A stretch of DNA of 64,000 bases from Abelmoschus esculentus (taxonomy: Eukaryota; Streptophyta; Magnoliopsida; Malvales; Malvaceae): positions 17,662,501 to 17,726,500 of the forward strand of contig JAUCBN010000029.1 of NCBI GenBank assembly GCA_035048815.1, read 5' to 3'. Each line of letters begins with the position of its first letter. Within the stretch, counting starts at the first letter, position 1. The position numbers were made by a program, and so were the translations under genes. This document shows positions 25,601 to 37,689 of the stretch, in pieces. The notes under the pieces are model-generated. The model searched no databases. It had not been told where the DNA came from and worked only from the letters and a program-made list of their open reading frames with translations.

Positions 25601-26532
25601 TAACACAAGAAAATTTTAAATAATTATGATACTTGGGGCAACCTGTGTGGATTCCTTCAGATATAGATACACAACAAGAACAAAACAAGGGTGTAGTAAA
25701 AAGCAACATCACTCCAAAAACAATTCAATGTACATGAAAATCTAGCTGAGAATACATAGTTTTTCCCTACATCTCAAATATAGCATTGCACAAACATTCT
25801 GCCAGTAATTTGCTGCAGAAGATCGCTTAAGAGAAAGGAATTAGTATCACAGACAAACGAACCATCCTTGAGCATAATGTTCATATGTAAAAACCTAACA
25901 GATAATCACTCTGCTAATATTTAACAAACTATTCTCATGCCATAGCATCAATGGCATATAAAATCATGGAAAAGCAGAATTCAAATTTTCAAGTAGAATA
26001 ATCAAGCTGTCCAAAAATTACAATCAAGCAGCTCAATAAAAAGGGTCAACAAGTTCTATTGGGAAAACCTACCATTCCAGTGGAGCTCAGCATTGAAAGA
26101 GTAAACTTCTGGTCAAAGATGTAATCTTTTGTCAGGAGATCTGCATAAACACGATTAGAAATTATTAGAATCTATGAAATATAGAAGCATAAGAAAGCAG
26201 GTATGGAAGTCTCTGTTCTGTAATATGACAGACTAACAAACAACTTATTTTGGTTATCTACCACATACATATTATCATTTTCTTTGGTTTATTAAGTGTT
26301 TTTAAAAATCCCACTGCATTAGCATTTTCAATTTCTCTGCCCAACAATTACCATGATTCTGAAATGCGGCTAATCGGTTTGAGTTGCCATTAAACAGTAA
26401 TTTCATGAAAGACCATGACAAGTGCAAGCATATCAAACACAACGCCAAACAAGAAAAAAAAAAGTAAAGGATAATGCAACTAATACCTTTGGCTTTTTTG
26501 CCCATATCTACAAATGGTGCTGGTCCAACCAT
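22688..26532 (-). CDS. VDAC4: Mitochondrial outer-membrane porin, VDAC4-like
   Basis: A 19-strand beta-barrel channel of the mitochondrial outer membrane that passes metabolites and ions. Coding exons: 26487-26532, 26073-26140, 24929-25039, 24680-24766, 23969-24177, 22688-22988. They join in phase to 273 residues, MVGPAPFVDMGKKAK to KMGLALALKP, the usual VDAC length. Visible family marks are the N-terminal helix FVDMGKKAKDLL, the GLK motif in ATGLKKDQNFFGD, the central IPDHKSGKLDVQY, and the C-terminal QREWRPKSLVTFSAEYDSK. YLHPHAAIDSSIGLNPTPLL and the GSSHAVDPFTVVKTRFS stretch match the VDAC4 subgroup rather than VDAC1-3. A 5' UTR intron is supported by a donor at 26914 and an acceptor at 26560, so the promoter lies near 27.0 kb. 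Confidence 0.93.
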
Positions 26533-26914
26533 CTTGATAGAAGGACAATCAACCAAAGCCTGGAAATACCAGAAAGATAACATCAACACTTCAGCACAGG
26601 AAACCTTCTACTTCAGAGGAAAAGAAAAATGGGGGAACAGATCATAGAACAAATGCACATGGGAAAATAATACAGAACATTTCCTAGTTCGAAAATCATT
26701 TCAGGGCCGAAATGCCGGTAAAATTAATAAAAGCAAAGCAATCAAACAGTTTCAAAAAAAACGACGAGACGACGGCTTATATAAACAAAAGATGCAAAAT
26801 TTGGTGAGAAAATAAGGTTTCGATTAACATTGTCACCTAGATTTAGTTCAATACTTGAGCATCATAAAAATTAAACCAAAAACTTCGATAATCGAAAAGG
26901 AAGAAAGAACTTAC

Positions 26915-27000
26915 AACAAAGATTGAGGGACGAGAAGAGAAGGGATGATGAACGATGAAAGCGCGCAGCGGCTGCTACCAACAGCGCTTCAGAGGAAGCT
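26915..27000 (-). other. VDAC4 non-coding first exon (5' UTR)
   Basis: On the minus strand the sequence is followed by a strong donor (TTGTT then GTAAGT; intron from 26914), pairing with TTTCCAG at 26560. Transcription should begin somewhere near 26990-27010; the exact start is not visible. Confidence 0.55.
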
Positions 27001-27309
27001 ATTAGTTTCTTGAATTTTCTGGGTTGGAAAATTTTGGAAGCCCAAGCCTTAAAAAATTGGAAAATTTTGAGGGCCAGGTTTTTCTAGGTCAAGTGATGCG
27101 AGTCTGATTATCTGGTCTTCCCAGGTTAACATATTATGGGCCTGTTACCGTACTGTGGGATTAAGGCCCGTGTATCCAAAATCCATATCATGCAATGTAT
27201 CATATCCAATGATACATAATCGTAGTGTGAACAAAAATGGATTTAATTTTAAAAAATGAATTTTTATGTCGTTGGATTAAGATCATGTATTCAATAGGTT
27301 AATCGTATC

Positions 27310-27645
27310 TATGGGTGATAATGAGTCTGACCAGCTCGCGAGCTATTCGAGCTCGGCTCTGTTAAAGCTCGGCTCGAGTGAGCTCGACTTAGGCTCGGGT
27401 TCGACTCGAGACCTTAATGAGACGAGATGAGCCGATTCAAGCTTGGCTCGAAAATCTCGTGAATAGGCTCGGAATAATTTTATTATGTATATGTTACATA
27501 TACACTAAAAGTAATCTTTTTAGTAAAAGAAAAGTAATAAAATAAAATTAAAAAAAATCTATTAAAATAAATTAACTAAAATAAATTAACTAAAATAAAT
27601 TAGGCACTTTTTTTCATTTTGAGTCGAGTCGAGCCCGAGCTTGGC
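27310..27645. mobile_element. Decayed element of GAGCTCG-type repeats
   Basis: Opens TATGGGTGATAATGAG and is packed with GAGCTCG, CGAGCTCGGCTC and CTCGAGTGAGCTCGA words that pair with one another. It fades out after GAGCCCGAGCTTGGCC. It is structurally like the elements at 29639, 39086 and 47775, but the right terminus is not identifiable. Confidence 0.4.
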
Positions 27646-28480
27646 CTTTAAAGTTTAAAGTTTAAAGTTTAAAAGTTTATAACGCATAACAATACACAAT
27701 ACACCATCAAAATTTAAGATATAAAAATCATCACCAAAGTTTTAAAATTCAACATATACTATCTTGTAACCACGCTAATATATTAAAAAATTAAAAGTTA
27801 TTTTATATTTAAAATATATAAATAATTTAATAATGATTAACTATTAGTCAAAATCTATAATTATAACTGTAATTATTAACCATCACTTTTAACAGTTTGG
27901 TTAACCAAAATCGTTTAACTTTGTTGGTTTGATTAATTAACCTATAAAATATAACGGTTAATTAACAGTTACAGTTAACTATGCACGCCCTTAATATCTA
28001 AAATCCATATATGCAATGTATCCTATTCAATTATGCATGAAAAAAAATTTAAATTAAGGGTTGCATATAAAATTTATGTTGTTGGATCCATGATATATGT
28101 TTTGCATATAGTTTAAAATTAACAGTTTGAAAATGTAAGTGCACGATATAAAGACAAAGTAGTGTTTTGAAATATGTTTTAAATGGGTTTGAAAAATAGA
28201 TTTTAATTTTATTGATGGTTTATTATTTTTAGCACTCATCATTAAGTTTAGGGTGCTTACGTTCTTTTTTTTTTACCAATATAGAAAGTTAAAATCTAAA
28301 AGCAGTGAGCAAGCAAGGAGATGTTCTCAAGACTTGTGAATTAAATGTATATTTTATATTTACTTGTTAAAAATAATATGATTTAATAGTGTCTTAAGAG
28401 CGTAAAATTGGATGGATAATCTTTTTTTTTTAATTAAGAAAATAGGGATTATTAATTGATATTTAGGGATTTAAGCCAAA
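27646..28480. other. AT-rich intergenic DNA with repeat debris
   Basis: Contains three TTTAAAG units near 27650, then AT-rich DNA with GTTAATTAAC-like words up to the terminus-like GCACGCCCTTA near 27985. No gene is recognised. Confidence 0.4.
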
Positions 28481-28871
28481 ATGAATAGTGTAAATGAGAC
28501 TAATAGTGTAAATTTTCTATATATATTTTAGAGATATTTGCAATAATGACCCTTCTTTATATATATTTAATACAATTAGATCGCTAAAATTAATTCTTTT
28601 TACAATTAGATCACTAAAATTAAATATTTTTACAACTAGATTCTTAAATTTTATTTTTTTACACTTTAATCCCTAAAATTTTAATTTTTTTTAATGGTTC
28701 GGGTTGGGTTGGGTCAGGTTGAATTTTAAAGCTTAAAAATCGGGTTGAGTCGGGTCAATTTTTTTTACCTTAAACCCAAGTTGAATCGGGTGATGGATGA
28801 AAGGTATAATTTTTCGAGTCGAATGCGGGTGGGTCGAAAATCCGATCCGATCCGACCCGTGCGCATCCCTA
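28480..28871 (-). mobile_element. Truncated second copy of the 47775-48292 element
   Basis: Read on the minus strand from 28871 it opens TAGGGATGCGCACGGGTCGG. It then follows the 47775 element in order: the GATTTTTAAGCTTTAAAATT block, the (GTGATCTAATTGTAAAAA)-type units, GGGTCATTATT and CTAAAATATATAT. Collinearity is lost near 28490, so the second terminus is missing. Confidence 0.75.
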
Positions 28872-28884
28872 GGTGTATATTACC

Positions 28885-28973
28885 CAGAAGATTGAGTTTG
28901 GAAGTGCTACCGATTTCGATGAAGTCCCTTCTCCAGGTGTTGCCATAAAAGAGAAGCAGGAATCTTCCTGGTG
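28885..28973 (+). pseudogene. Possible orphan 3' coding exon, family not recognised
   Basis: After a splice-acceptor-like TTACCCAG an open frame reads KIEFGSATDFDEVPSPGV, then AIKEKQESSW and a TGA at 28971-28973. Composition is balanced and gene-like, unlike the AT-rich surroundings. Immediately upstream is the 28480-28871 element, so any 5' exons are lost or far away. No domain is recognised. It may be the remnant of a gene once sitting between VDAC4 and ZFP2. Confidence 0.3.
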
Positions 28974-29638
28974 AGCTCCTCCGTAAACATTTTCATGTTT
29001 ATTTAATTTACCCGACAAGACACGAACATGTCCGCCATCATCAGTTCTCAGTTTCTGCAGAGGAGATATATATATAATTTCATTCTGGTAAAAGATGTTA
29101 TCTACCAGTAATTCTGATCCTTTGGTTGATGAAAGCGTTCGATTAAATCAAGTAAAATTTATTTCAAATTTTATTTAATTTAAGTTTAATAAATTCGAGT
29201 TAAACTGAATCGAGTTTAATTTTATCTACTCATTATTGCGTACATGTGACTGTGAGTGTACTCAATAATAATATCTTACACGACTCTTGTTAAAAATCAA
29301 GTCAGGTCCAATTAACTGACCTAGAGAAGGCACAAGGAACTGTCCTTACTACATGGACTTGAGTTGCAGATTCCTTGTCTGGTGGGTTGTGTCAGTTCAG
29401 AAGAACACATGGAATTCAGCTGCAGATTCATTACATGATAATTGATACTACCAGTATGTTCTTTACTAGGGAATTAATGTTCGTAGAGATTGGGAATCTT
29501 TATGACTACGGAGTCTTCATGGTTTGGATTTGTCTTGGATTAACAGACAAAGCTCAGCGCAATCATAGCCGACCTGCTAGATTATGATCCCACAATCACG
29601 GTCTAACAAATCATATGTGCATAGTGGATGATCTGATC
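28974..29638. other. Unassigned intergenic DNA
   Basis: The section 29300-29600 is less AT-rich than its surroundings and could be a decayed gene or a former UTR, but no frame has a recognisable motif. An 11-base word, ACAATCACGGT, at 29592-29602 recurs at 30207-30217. Confidence 0.3.
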
Positions 29639-30202
29639 TAAGGCTATAAATGAGACAAGTTAGATCGTGAGTTACTCGAGTTTGATTTGATTAAAGTTTG
29701 ATCCAAATTGAAATTCAGTTCAAGTTTTTAACGAGTCGATCCGAACTACTTAATACTTTACTTGAAAAGCTCGTGAGTTACTCGAAAATATATACTATTT
29801 TTTTAATTTTTACAATTTAAAATCTAAATTCCTAAAATTAAAAGCCAAAAATATAAACTTTAAACATAACTCTAAATCTAAACTCTAAACCTAACTCGTA
29901 AACTTCTAAATCTTAAACAAATATTTATATCTTAAAATTAATAAGCTTGAGTTTACACAACTTGAGTATCAACGTTTTTTTTATGACAGAGCTTTAAACG
30001 AGACATGACAGATGAAGAGTTACTCGAGTCCAACACGATCAAAGATCAATCAATAATTCACTCAATTGAGCTCGAATCAAGCTCAAACTCAACTCGATTT
30101 CTTAACGAGTCGAGTCGAACTCAGATTTTTTAAGCTCGTTAAAAATCAATTAAGTTCAAATTCAATACTATTTAAATTCAATTCGACTCATTTACACCTC
30201 TA
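29639..30202. mobile_element. hAT-like non-autonomous element
   Basis: Starts TAAGGCTATAAATGAG and ends CTCATTTACACCTCTA. These are imperfect inverted termini around a body rich in GAGTTACTCGAG, CTCGAGT and CGAGTCGA words. No open frame of note. The flanking octamers (ATCTGATC and ATCTACAA) match only partly, so the duplication is unproven. Confidence 0.5.
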
Positions 30203-30589
30203 ATCTACAATCACGGTGACACCATACACTGTTCCATGCAGAACATTTATGTTTATTTTTATATATTTTATGCTTCTAGTTACATTAGTTTAAAGATAGT
30301 TCCATCACTGTCCCGAAGAGACACACTGTTCTCTTATCACTTCGGATTAAATACTTTATTCCTGTCTCTTGTTATTGATGTCATGAAATTTGTGCACGCA
30401 TATCTGAACTTTGAACTTGGACAGAAAAAGAAACAAGAGATCGAAGAAAGAGATAATGGCTGAACGCAGCTGACTGACCAGGAAGTTGAGTGGATTTGAA
30501 TGCCCCCATCTGGTTGTCTGCCGTATGACCTTGAAGACATGTTCTATATGGAGAGGAGCATTCAACACAAAAAACATGTCCCTCTTTTG

Positions 30590-30800
30590 AAAAAATATTT
30601 TCTACCCTTATATTTTTTATGTTTCATCGTAAAAAAAAAAATTAAAATTAAATTTTAACTTTAATTTTTATATCTTAAACCTTAAATTTTATCGTCTAAA
30701 AAATACACTATACCCGTAATTCTTTAAATTCCAATCACATTTTTTATTTTGAACCTAAACTTTAAATCTATTATTTTAAATTGGAACAACGACAGAAATA
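30590..30800. repeat. Dispersed AT-rich family, copy b
   Basis: Shares with 38370-38600 the ordered words TTTTATGTTTCATC, TTAAATTTTAACTTTAATTTTTATATC, then AAAAAATACACTATACCC and AATTCTTTAAA. Five partial copies are found in the window in both orientations. Confidence 0.6.
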
Positions 30801-31044
30801 TAATAAAAGATAGAGAATTTGTATCCTATAAACTATAAAATGTTCATTGAAACAGCATGGAATTTATTTGGTCGGACCGACAACAAAGGATTAGAAAATT
30901 GCCACTAATGGAGGCGACAGCCCTTGGATTCCCCACTGATCTTTGCACATAACTGTCTGTCTCTGTCTCTGTCTCATTTTTAACTCAGTCCTATTTGTGT
31001 TTGCAGGAACAGTGAACCTTTGCACCTCATAGTATAATGCTTGC

Positions 31045-31052
31045 CTATAAAC
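31045..31052 (+). promoter_or_regulatory. Putative TATA box of the ZFP2-like gene
   Basis: CTATAAAC about 95 bases before the ATG at 31144, a plausible core-promoter distance for a short plant leader. Not proven. Confidence 0.45.
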
Positions 31053-31143
31053 TCTTCCATTCCATTGCTTCACTTTAAGCCATTAGCTTTATACAATCTC
31101 TCTTTATTATAAGTTTGCTGCAATTTCCACTCTCACATATATA

Positions 31144-31413
31144 ATGGATTATCAGCCTAACACCTCTCTTCGTCTAAGCCTACCCAACAACCAACTCAAC
31201 CTCGACCTTGTCCTCGAACCATCGTCGTCATCGTCATCGCCCTGTAGCCCAGCGGAACCTCGGATGTTCTCTTGTAATTATTGTAAAAGAAAGTTTCATA
31301 GCTCACAAGCACTGGGAGGACACCAAAATGCGCACAAACTAGAACGGACACTTGCCAAGAAAAGCAAAGAGCTGAGCTCGGTTTTCAGGGCTCATGGTCA
31401 ACGTGTACAGTGA
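31144..31413 (+). CDS. ZFP2: ZFP2-like single C2H2 zinc-finger repressor, truncated by an in-frame stop
   Basis: A nuclear transcription factor of the one-finger Q-type C2H2 class; Arabidopsis ZFP2 slows floral organ abscission. Intronless. The N-terminus MDYQPNTSLRLSLP is the family signature and is followed by LNLDLVLEPSSS, which contains an LxLxL (EAR-like) element at about residues 18-24. The finger at about residues 42-65 reads CNYCKRKFHSSQALGGHQNAH with the plant QALGGH core, then KLERTLAKKSKEL. The frame stops at TGA 31411-31413 after 89 residues, but the same frame stays open downstream to 31563 and ends with the C-terminal repressor motif DLSLRL. Relatives are about 150 residues, so this copy has lost its C-terminal third by nonsense mutation or sequence error. 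Confidence 0.88.
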   Translation: MDYQPNTSLRLSLPNNQLNLDLVLEPSSSSSSPCSPAEPRMFSCNYCKRKFHSSQALGGHQNAHKLERTLAKKSKELSSVFRAHGQRVQ

Positions 31414-31566
31414 CCATCGGCTCCGTTCGAACAACAAGGTCGAGCTGGTGGGTTTGGTGGAGATATGAACTATGGAAGAAGAGATGTGAACTATGTTCCA
31501 ATGGAGTACAGAACCGAGAACATGGAGGAGGAGTTTAGTCAGGTTGACTTGTCTTTAAGGCTATGA
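31414..31566 (+). pseudogene. In-frame C-terminal remainder of ZFP2 beyond the premature stop
   Basis: Fifty codons in the same frame as the ZFP2-like gene with no further stop until TGA 31564-31566. The translation includes GGFGGDMNYGRRDVNY and ends EEFSQVDLSLRL, an EAR-type end expected of the family. Its preservation implies the upstream stop is recent. No donor/acceptor pair removing the stop in frame is apparent. Confidence 0.7.
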
Positions 31567-33492
31567 AATTGCAGTTGGACTATAGAGATTTAAATTTCGG
31601 ACATGATTTTATTCATTAGGTTTATCGCGTTGTAAACTTAATGAATATTATTGTAGTTGTTGTTAGTATCACAATCGTAAAGTTTTCAGAATTTAAATAC
31701 TATTGTATTCATAAATATCATGATTTTGGACGATATTATTATCATTAAATTATAAATCGTTATTTAGATTCATAATTATATTCGTACAAATTTGAAAAAA
31801 TTATTTTTATTTTTATGATACGCTTATAAATTTTAAAATGCAAACTATTCTTAACAGAAAACAAGAAAGTTCGAGCATGCTGTCAAATTTTTTTTATTAT
31901 AAAATATTGTGAGGTTGATTTTTTATTTAGTTTTTTTTCTCTATATATTTCATGTGGGTTTTAGGGAAAAAAAAATGGGTTGAGGTTATTTTTTTAACGG
32001 TATCATTTTATTTAAAATTGAATTCCATCATTAAGTATGAGCTATTTAGCCTCATTGGTTAAGAGAACAATTGTTGTTTTAGAGGTCACGGTATCATTAT
32101 ATTTGATTTGGAGGAGCACATCAAGAAGGACTTTCCAGCATCGAAGCGGTAAAGGAGTACGGTACTTGATAATTTAGTTTGGACTTATTGTATTTATAAG
32201 ATCTTATCGTAACTTTATTTTGGATTTTATTTGAGCCTGTTGATGTATTTTGAAAATGAAACACTTATTTTCATAAACTCTTTTATTTACTTTTATCTAC
32301 GTGGATTTATTAAAAATGGTATGTTGAGATTTTTATAACACACATGTTTTGAAGAAATTTTTGATGAGTTGATTTTGCGTGACCCGAATGTGATATTTTA
32401 GATCCAGATCCGGATCGAGGTATTACATCACAGCTATCGAATCTTGCAAAACCCGTTTGTAACATGCTTGTTATTCGTCTACCTATTTGCAAATACAAAC
32501 AAACACGACAATTATATTTATGATGCTCATGAAACATTTTAGAGTTTGAGGTATACTAACTTTTAAGCCAAATCAATAAATCTTCAACCTTCAATCCTTG
32601 CACAAAACGGTCATCACTTACTCTAAAATTAATCTTTCAAAATCTCATTCTTTTAATTTAGTACTTGAATTTAACTATTCGACCCGAATTAAAGCTCTAG
32701 TCGATCAAGGGTGAAATTGATGCAATTGAATGACTTAGAGGATAAAATTAATGCCAAAAAAATAGAAACAACATTTCTGATTTGGGTTTACTTTAATGAC
32801 ATGTTTACACCTCAAATTATATCTAAATAATTACCACCATAAGTAAATCATTATAAAACACATTACAAAATCGAAACTAAATATTGACTGAAAACACATA
32901 CATGGCAGGACTTGAATTGAAGATCTTCAAGTTTTTAGGGCTTCAACATTATCATTAAGCCAATCTGACCCATGATAAATTAGTTGCAGCACATTAGCAA
33001 TGCCCCTCTCCTTTTCTCTAGCAACAACAAGTTTGAATCAACCAAAGCATCAAAGGGAATTGAACATGGAGAAGTCAAGAACTTTTAAATTAAGACACAG
33101 GTGATATTAAAAACGTTTTTTGACCAACTTGTATGTATTCGAAACTAAATTCTCAACACTTAACAATAGAAGTACAGTAGGATTAAGATTTTAGAGACCA
33201 GTTCGATTCAACCAAGAATTGAAGACCGTAAAGGTACATGACTCCAGCAGAATATCGCTTGCTCTCATTTCAAAAATGTCCCATGCTAAAGTTACTAAAT
33301 ATGCAATGAGCTCAAATTATATGTAATTTCCAGCATGTGACATCTACAAACAAAGCTCAGCAAATCAGTTGAGTCACAAGGATCTACAGCTCATCAATAC
33401 CGACAATGCTTAGTAGAATTCGTACCTATGATGCATTTCGGGAGATCTAAAGCTTGAAAAGTGACCAGCATGTGACTCTGTTTCGAGCATTC
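31567..33492. other. Intergenic DNA between ZFP2-like and oxidoreductase genes
   Basis: AT-rich with a SINE head at about 32040-32095 and a tRNA-like box pair on the minus strand at about 32905-32970 (TTGGCTTAATGA and TTCAATTCAAGTCC). The part just left of 33493 is probably the 3' UTR of the oxidoreductase. No other gene is seen. Confidence 0.4.
32040..32095 (+). mobile_element. SINE copy 4, head only
   Basis: TAGCCTCATTGGTTAAGAG followed by CAATTGTTGTTTTAGAGGTC aligns with the heads of the SINEs at 5242 and 21743; the B box is broken (CACGGTATC). No tail is recognised. Confidence 0.5.
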
Positions 33493-36400
33493 TCATAGAT
33501 ATATTCCTAATCCAAGCTCTTTTGGATCTGTTTCCACCATCCATGGTGGCCTATGGATCAAAACAATCAGTTAGAGAAAGAGTGTGAATGAAAGATAGGA
33601 AAGTATTTAATTTCTGGAACATACTTATTCATCACAAAGGCTATTGTTCCTTGTGCAGCTCGCTTCAGCAGATTTTCTCTAGCCTCAACTGCTATTCCTT
33701 CAGGCTATAATAAAGATTTTGAAGTAAGATTTATTGAACAGTTCAATATAAATTTGTTATTAATCTATGTTAGCCAAACTAGTTATATTTCTAAAGTACC
33801 CATGCCGACACACGAGAGGAATGGGAGCATATTTGTGTTCGACACATACCCATCGTATCCAACACTCATCTCAAGTCTAGATAACATAAGTGTTTAGTTG
33901 TTTTCTGTACCTCTTCTGGAAACCAAACACCAGGCTGTGTGCTACCCTCAAGAATTGCTACTGCAAAAGCTGCTGTGGCATTTCCCACAGCCCTGAAATA
34001 CATGGAATTCGATATACATCAGATCTATTTCGGTAACTTCAAATAAAGGCATTTTGAGATTGTATTAGATATTATAGGGATTAAGGGGAGGCTTTATGAA
34101 TAATGAAGCTTGTGTGTTTCTAGAAGCTTTAATTAACGTACACAGAGAGTTTCCTGTGACTAAACAGAGCAAGTGTACTCCTTTCATTTGTGCATTCCAA
34201 ATCAACCTATAAAAAAATAAACAGAAAATATTTTATTGGCATATATTGTCTAGTAGTATAAAGACACTATTGGAATACTAGTCGTTACAGTTTGCTCAAT
34301 TGGTTCGGTATCGTACCCTCATTGACACTCGCTCACCAGCAATCCCGTCAACTGCTCGGACTAGTGGATCAAACCATTCAACCAACTGTTGGACTTTAGT
34401 TCTGTCTCTCAGATATTCCTGCAACATCACTTTATAATAATGGGATGGACTTGTTTATAGGAGATAAAAATGTAACTACTAAATTAAGAATTTGTTGAGC
34501 AGATCTGACATGCCGGTAATTTCCTGGTGAACAATAAACTAAGTTGTCATTTTCTCAGAATTTAAGGTGTGATTGGGACCTCAGAGTTCTTACTGGTGAT
34601 ATTCATTACTTTATAATACATTGTGTCACTATCTAAGCCAGAAAAGTGAGGTTCATTATCAACGATGGTATTAGCCTTGTCAAGTTTGGGGAAAATGTTG
34701 AACTCTACATGATATAAGAACATACTGCAGGAAGAAGATTCGTCATGGCTTCCATTCCCCAATTCCAGAAAAATGGTGCAGTTCCAAATCGAGCACTGAC
34801 AGTTGGTACTTCTAGGAACTCATGAGCACTCCGAACCTCAGGTAAGTTCCTGAAAAAGTAGCTCAATGAGAATTGTTTTAATGGAGACAAGGTTGCTAGA
34901 TGGGAGCTGAATGACTACAATAAATAACATTCAACTTGAGCTAAGCAGTTAGCATTGAAAACCAGGGGTAAAAGTGTTATATTTGAAACATATAAATTGC
35001 CTTCGATATGTTATTTGAAACTCTACACACTGTCCGCATTTTTCAGAGAATTTATAGATGCCATTAGAGTGGAAATCACTAAATCAATGAACCATGCTTT
35101 AGATTTATGCAAGAAAATTTTACTGCAGTAGGAAGACAGGAATACTTTATTAAAAATACTTACAACAAATAAACATCTCTCTTTCCGACGCCTTTTCCGA
35201 AGTCCACATTGAGCATTCCAGTATAGGGCTTTAATTTGACTTTTTGTCCTGATAAAACAATACTTAAATCATGTTATGCATCCTATACAGAAATGGTGAA
35301 AACTTCAAAGTAAAACAGGCTAAAATGATGTAAAATTTTCTCAACACTCACCTTTACTATATGCAACAACTTCCTCGCCAAGTAGTAAAAAACTAGTTGC
35401 TAATATAGTTGGCCCAGCACCGCCGCTGCCCGCTGTGTAGTAGGAGAATCTGCGAATGCACATTCACACATCCAGTTTTCTTATTTCATGTCAAACGGAT
35501 TTTGGAATTCAAGTACAATACACAACGCACCATAAAATGGAAATTGGTTTTCCAGAAGAATTACTCTTGGGCTTAATATAATAAATGTTAACAAGGCGTA
35601 TTTACCTTAACCTCTCTGGCTCTCCCTTGTTTTCGCTTCTTGCAGCACGAACTAGCTCTGCTGCCATCACTGTCATATAAACACCAGCATTATCTCTGGG
35701 ATTAAGATAGAAGCACAGTAATCAAAGCAAAGAGGTTTTAGCTAGTCATAAATTTATTAGCCTAACTGAGACATCAGAAAACTTACAAAAATCTGATCAT
35801 ACGTGTATCCTAAACCAATCATATTAACCACATATGAAAGCGATATAATTTCTAGACTTTCGAGACTTACCATTGTGGGTTCTAGATGCTATCAGATGCA
35901 ATACACTTCTTACTAGAACGATGAGGAAAAGTGTAGGAAAGTTACCAAAATGAAGTTTGCAATTACAAGTAATACTATAAGACTAACAACTCTCGGACTA
36001 GATCAAACCTCAAACACTTTAATTTAACAAAAAAATCCATTTATATTTGTACATTGTTCCGTTATAAGCATTGATTTTTCATTCTATAATCTTACACATT
36101 GAACACACTCACAAAGTTTCTGCAATTAAGTTGTGGAACATGTAAAAGAATTTTCATACCATTGCTCACTCCAGGATATATTCCTCCAGTAGTTATGGCT
36201 GGAATATTTGCACTGACTGCTCTTTCCTTGAACGATTTTGCACGGAATGCATAGCTTGTATCATCACAAACATCAAGATATGCAGTCTGTTATAAGAAGT
36301 GAGAACAATTTCCAAGTTATCGGATCAGTGTTATACTAAACCATACAATAGAACGTCATGTGAATCACAACAAAAGAATGCGGGACGCTGAAATAAAGAA

Positions 36401-37639
36401 GGAATTCAAACATAACAATTACCTTTGCCTCACCTGGGTCTCTATGGCTGCTTCTAAGACAGTACACTTCTGTGCCTGTTGAAAAGGTCCTGCAGCATGA
36501 ACTACAAGATCCACATCTGCAGAAGACGCATATGATACCATTCTCATTATGTTTTTGAATTTGGCACGACTATAACAAGTTGATTTCAAGGGAACAAGTT
36601 ACTGATACTATTAGCTGTTCTGTTCTTTCCAATGGCATCAAGGAGCAATACATGCATGGATTCTATTTGAACTAAAAATTCTTTGCTTACAAAAGAAAAT
36701 AAACGAAACTCAAGCTGAAATCCTGGACTCAGTCCCATAAACAATAATTTATGTTCGAAAATCATGGAAAGGATAGGGAAATAGGTAGGAAATGCTTAAA
36801 CTTGTATAAACAAGGCTCCCATCTTTCTTTCTTTCTTTCTTCATCTCCAACATCTAGATAAAACAATTGGAAGTTCACATTCTAGAACTTAACTTCTAAT
36901 AGTTTATTTGAATTCTTGGAAGTTGGAGCTTGAACTTGGGATCTCCTTCTTTGGTAAGACATGGGGGCTATTAGATCATGCGACGGACACCACTAGAACA
37001 ACTCCAATGCAGCCACATAAAATATAAAACGAATGAGAGTATCCTAAAACCCATTTTCAGATAAAATTTCTTCAATTTTGTACACTGAAACAACAAGCAG
37101 GAATGACATAGATACAGAAGAAAATATAAATAGTGAAATAAAGAGGCTTTACCACTTAAAGCTGCTTCCAATGAATCTTTGTTGTTAACGTCGACTTCTG
37201 CAAACTCTGAATTTTTTCCTAGCGTAGCCACCATGGAAGCACCTTTTTCCCTATGCATTACATAATTCCGACACTCACTCAACAACTTAACAAAGAAAAT
37301 TGATGGATTGCATACATAAAGAGAAAAAGAAAAGACCCCCAAAAATTTCCTTGTATTTTCTCGTCAACCAAACAATTGAAAAACTGGGTCATCGCTATCT
37401 TACCTGTTCCTACCACCAACGACAATTCGAAGATCGGGGCAAAGCTTGGAAAGAGCGGTGGCAGTAGATCCTCCTACCCGACCAGTTCCACCAAGCACAA
37501 GGACCCTAGAGTTCCTTGTCTTGTCCGGGAGTTGAGCACCACTTACGTTGGCGTTTTCAGCAATTTTTGCCGACGCCACTGCAGCAGCTGCTGCAGTGTT
37601 CAAGTGAAGCAGAAATGTGGCCATAACCGACGGGAACAC
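33493..37639 (-). CDS. Saccharopine dehydrogenase-like NAD(P)-binding oxidoreductase
   Basis: Family member similar to Arabidopsis At1g50450; the family name does not prove lysine-pathway activity. Exons: 37404-37639, 37153-37250, 36434-36516, 36160-36286, 35606-35669, 35352-35449, 35164-35248, 34726-34849, 34317-34418, 34142-34206, 33911-33992, 33625-33704, 33493-33550. All phases close to 433 residues. The Rossmann fingerprint VLVLGGTGRVGGSTA is at about residues 46-60, followed by RIVVGGRNREKG and VDLVVHAAGPFQQA. The second half has the family-specific ARFGTAPFFWNWGMEAMT and GSTQPGVWFPEE, and the protein ends LGLGIYL. The first ATG (37637-37639) is used; a second in-frame ATG five codons on begins MATFLLHLNTAA, closer to the Arabidopsis start. 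The Ala-rich N-terminus could be a plastid transit peptide. Only GT-AG introns. Confidence 0.92.
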
Positions 37640-37689
37640 GTAAATGGATTGTTCGATTAGCGGCTGTTATCTTATTCATCATACCCAGT

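Noticed and set aside
27650..27680. TTTAAAG triplicate as a microsatellite of interest
   Set aside because: Three units only; ordinary low-complexity sequence.
30240..30480. Possible small gene in 30236-30463
   Set aside because: The frame has no domain or family resemblance, overlaps equally long frames on the other strand, and lies between repeats.
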